Of a DNA stretch of 64,000 nucleotides, positions 63,973 through 64,000 are shown piece after piece. Position numbers and translations under genes: made by a program. This stretch comes from Cloacibacterium rupense (GTDB lineage: Bacteria > Bacteroidota > Bacteroidia > Flavobacteriales > Weeksellaceae). Below the pieces are notes generated by a model. It searched no databases. It had not been told where the DNA came from and saw only the letters and a list, made by a program, of their open reading frames with translations. Location of the stretch: positions 425,191-489,190 of the forward strand of contig NZ_BMLV01000002.1 of the NCBI RefSeq assembly GCF_014645495.1, written 5' to 3'. Position 1 is the first letter of the stretch. Every line of letters begins with the position of its first letter.

Positions 63973-64000
63973 ATTAACTGTTTTTTAATTGTTTAAATTT

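Noticed and set aside
1-64000. tRNA or rRNA genes
   Set aside because: I saw no cloverleaf or conserved rRNA segments in the intergenic regions.

Overview
The window reads as chromosome of a low-GC member of Bacteroidota, class Flavobacteriia, most like the Weeksellaceae (Chryseobacterium/Cloacibacterium group). Supporting signs are a MurF-alanine racemase fusion, a PorW/SprE-type gliding and type IX secretion lipoprotein, 2TM-domain proteins beside a LytS/LytTR pair, a PlpD-like patatin, DUF5686 and DUF4395 proteins, and many promoters of the Bacteroidota form TAnnTTTG. I found no rRNA, tRNA or CRISPR array. The genus is inference.

Left part (1-27 kb): a window-truncated tail-specific protease, a DUF5686 outer-membrane protein, surE, an AT-rich polytopic membrane protein and guaC, then an intergenic region with a good small-RNA candidate (7.70-7.81 kb). 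Next come a nucleosidase, fabG, and a GHKL ATPase with a nuclease-like C-terminus that is translationally coupled to rsmI. A REP-associated tyrosine transposase gene at 12.9-13.4 kb is surrounded by three copies of its likely REP unit. Then come mpl, tdk, the murF-alr fusion, a patatin, ybeY and mnmG. mnmG is bracketed by two perfect 20-bp parS palindromes. Between pgk and rpiB (27.3-28.0 kb) lies a gene-free AT-rich region with four DnaA-box-like sites, a candidate replication origin.

Middle (28-43 kb): rnr and a LysE-type exporter, then a run of ldcA-like, yraN, an Lgt-like protein, a radical SAM protein of the Tes/Mss (membrane-spanning lipid) family and three small membrane proteins. After an SDR and tsaB, a leftward block holds porW, maf, a kdsC-like phosphatase, a DUF2520 protein, a GT9 glycosyltransferase and sufE. 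A third, 15/16 parS-like site lies inside the DUF2520 gene.

Right part (43-64 kb): a surface-polysaccharide cluster (GNAT, DegT aminotransferase, Wzx-like flippase, hexapeptide acyltransferase, FdtA/QdtA-like ketoisomerase, three glycosyltransferases) that looks built to make and transfer a 3-amino-3,6-dideoxy sugar. After clpC comes a two-gene XRE-ImmA/IrrE module whose promoter adjoins a perfect inverted repeat made of two consensus DnaA boxes. Then come an outer-membrane barrel, mnmA, a DUF6051 hydrolase, and a 2TM/LytS-type kinase/LytTR regulator operon. In front of that operon lie two direct repeats that match the LytTR operator consensus, immediately upstream of a Bacteroidota promoter.

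Three kinds of repeated intergenic structure run through the window: the REP units around the transposase gene, a larger element with complementary CCCG/CGGG ends and variable interiors (23.0 and 56.6 kb), and GC-rich blocks sharing a GAGCGAAGCG motif (8.6 and 63.2 kb).
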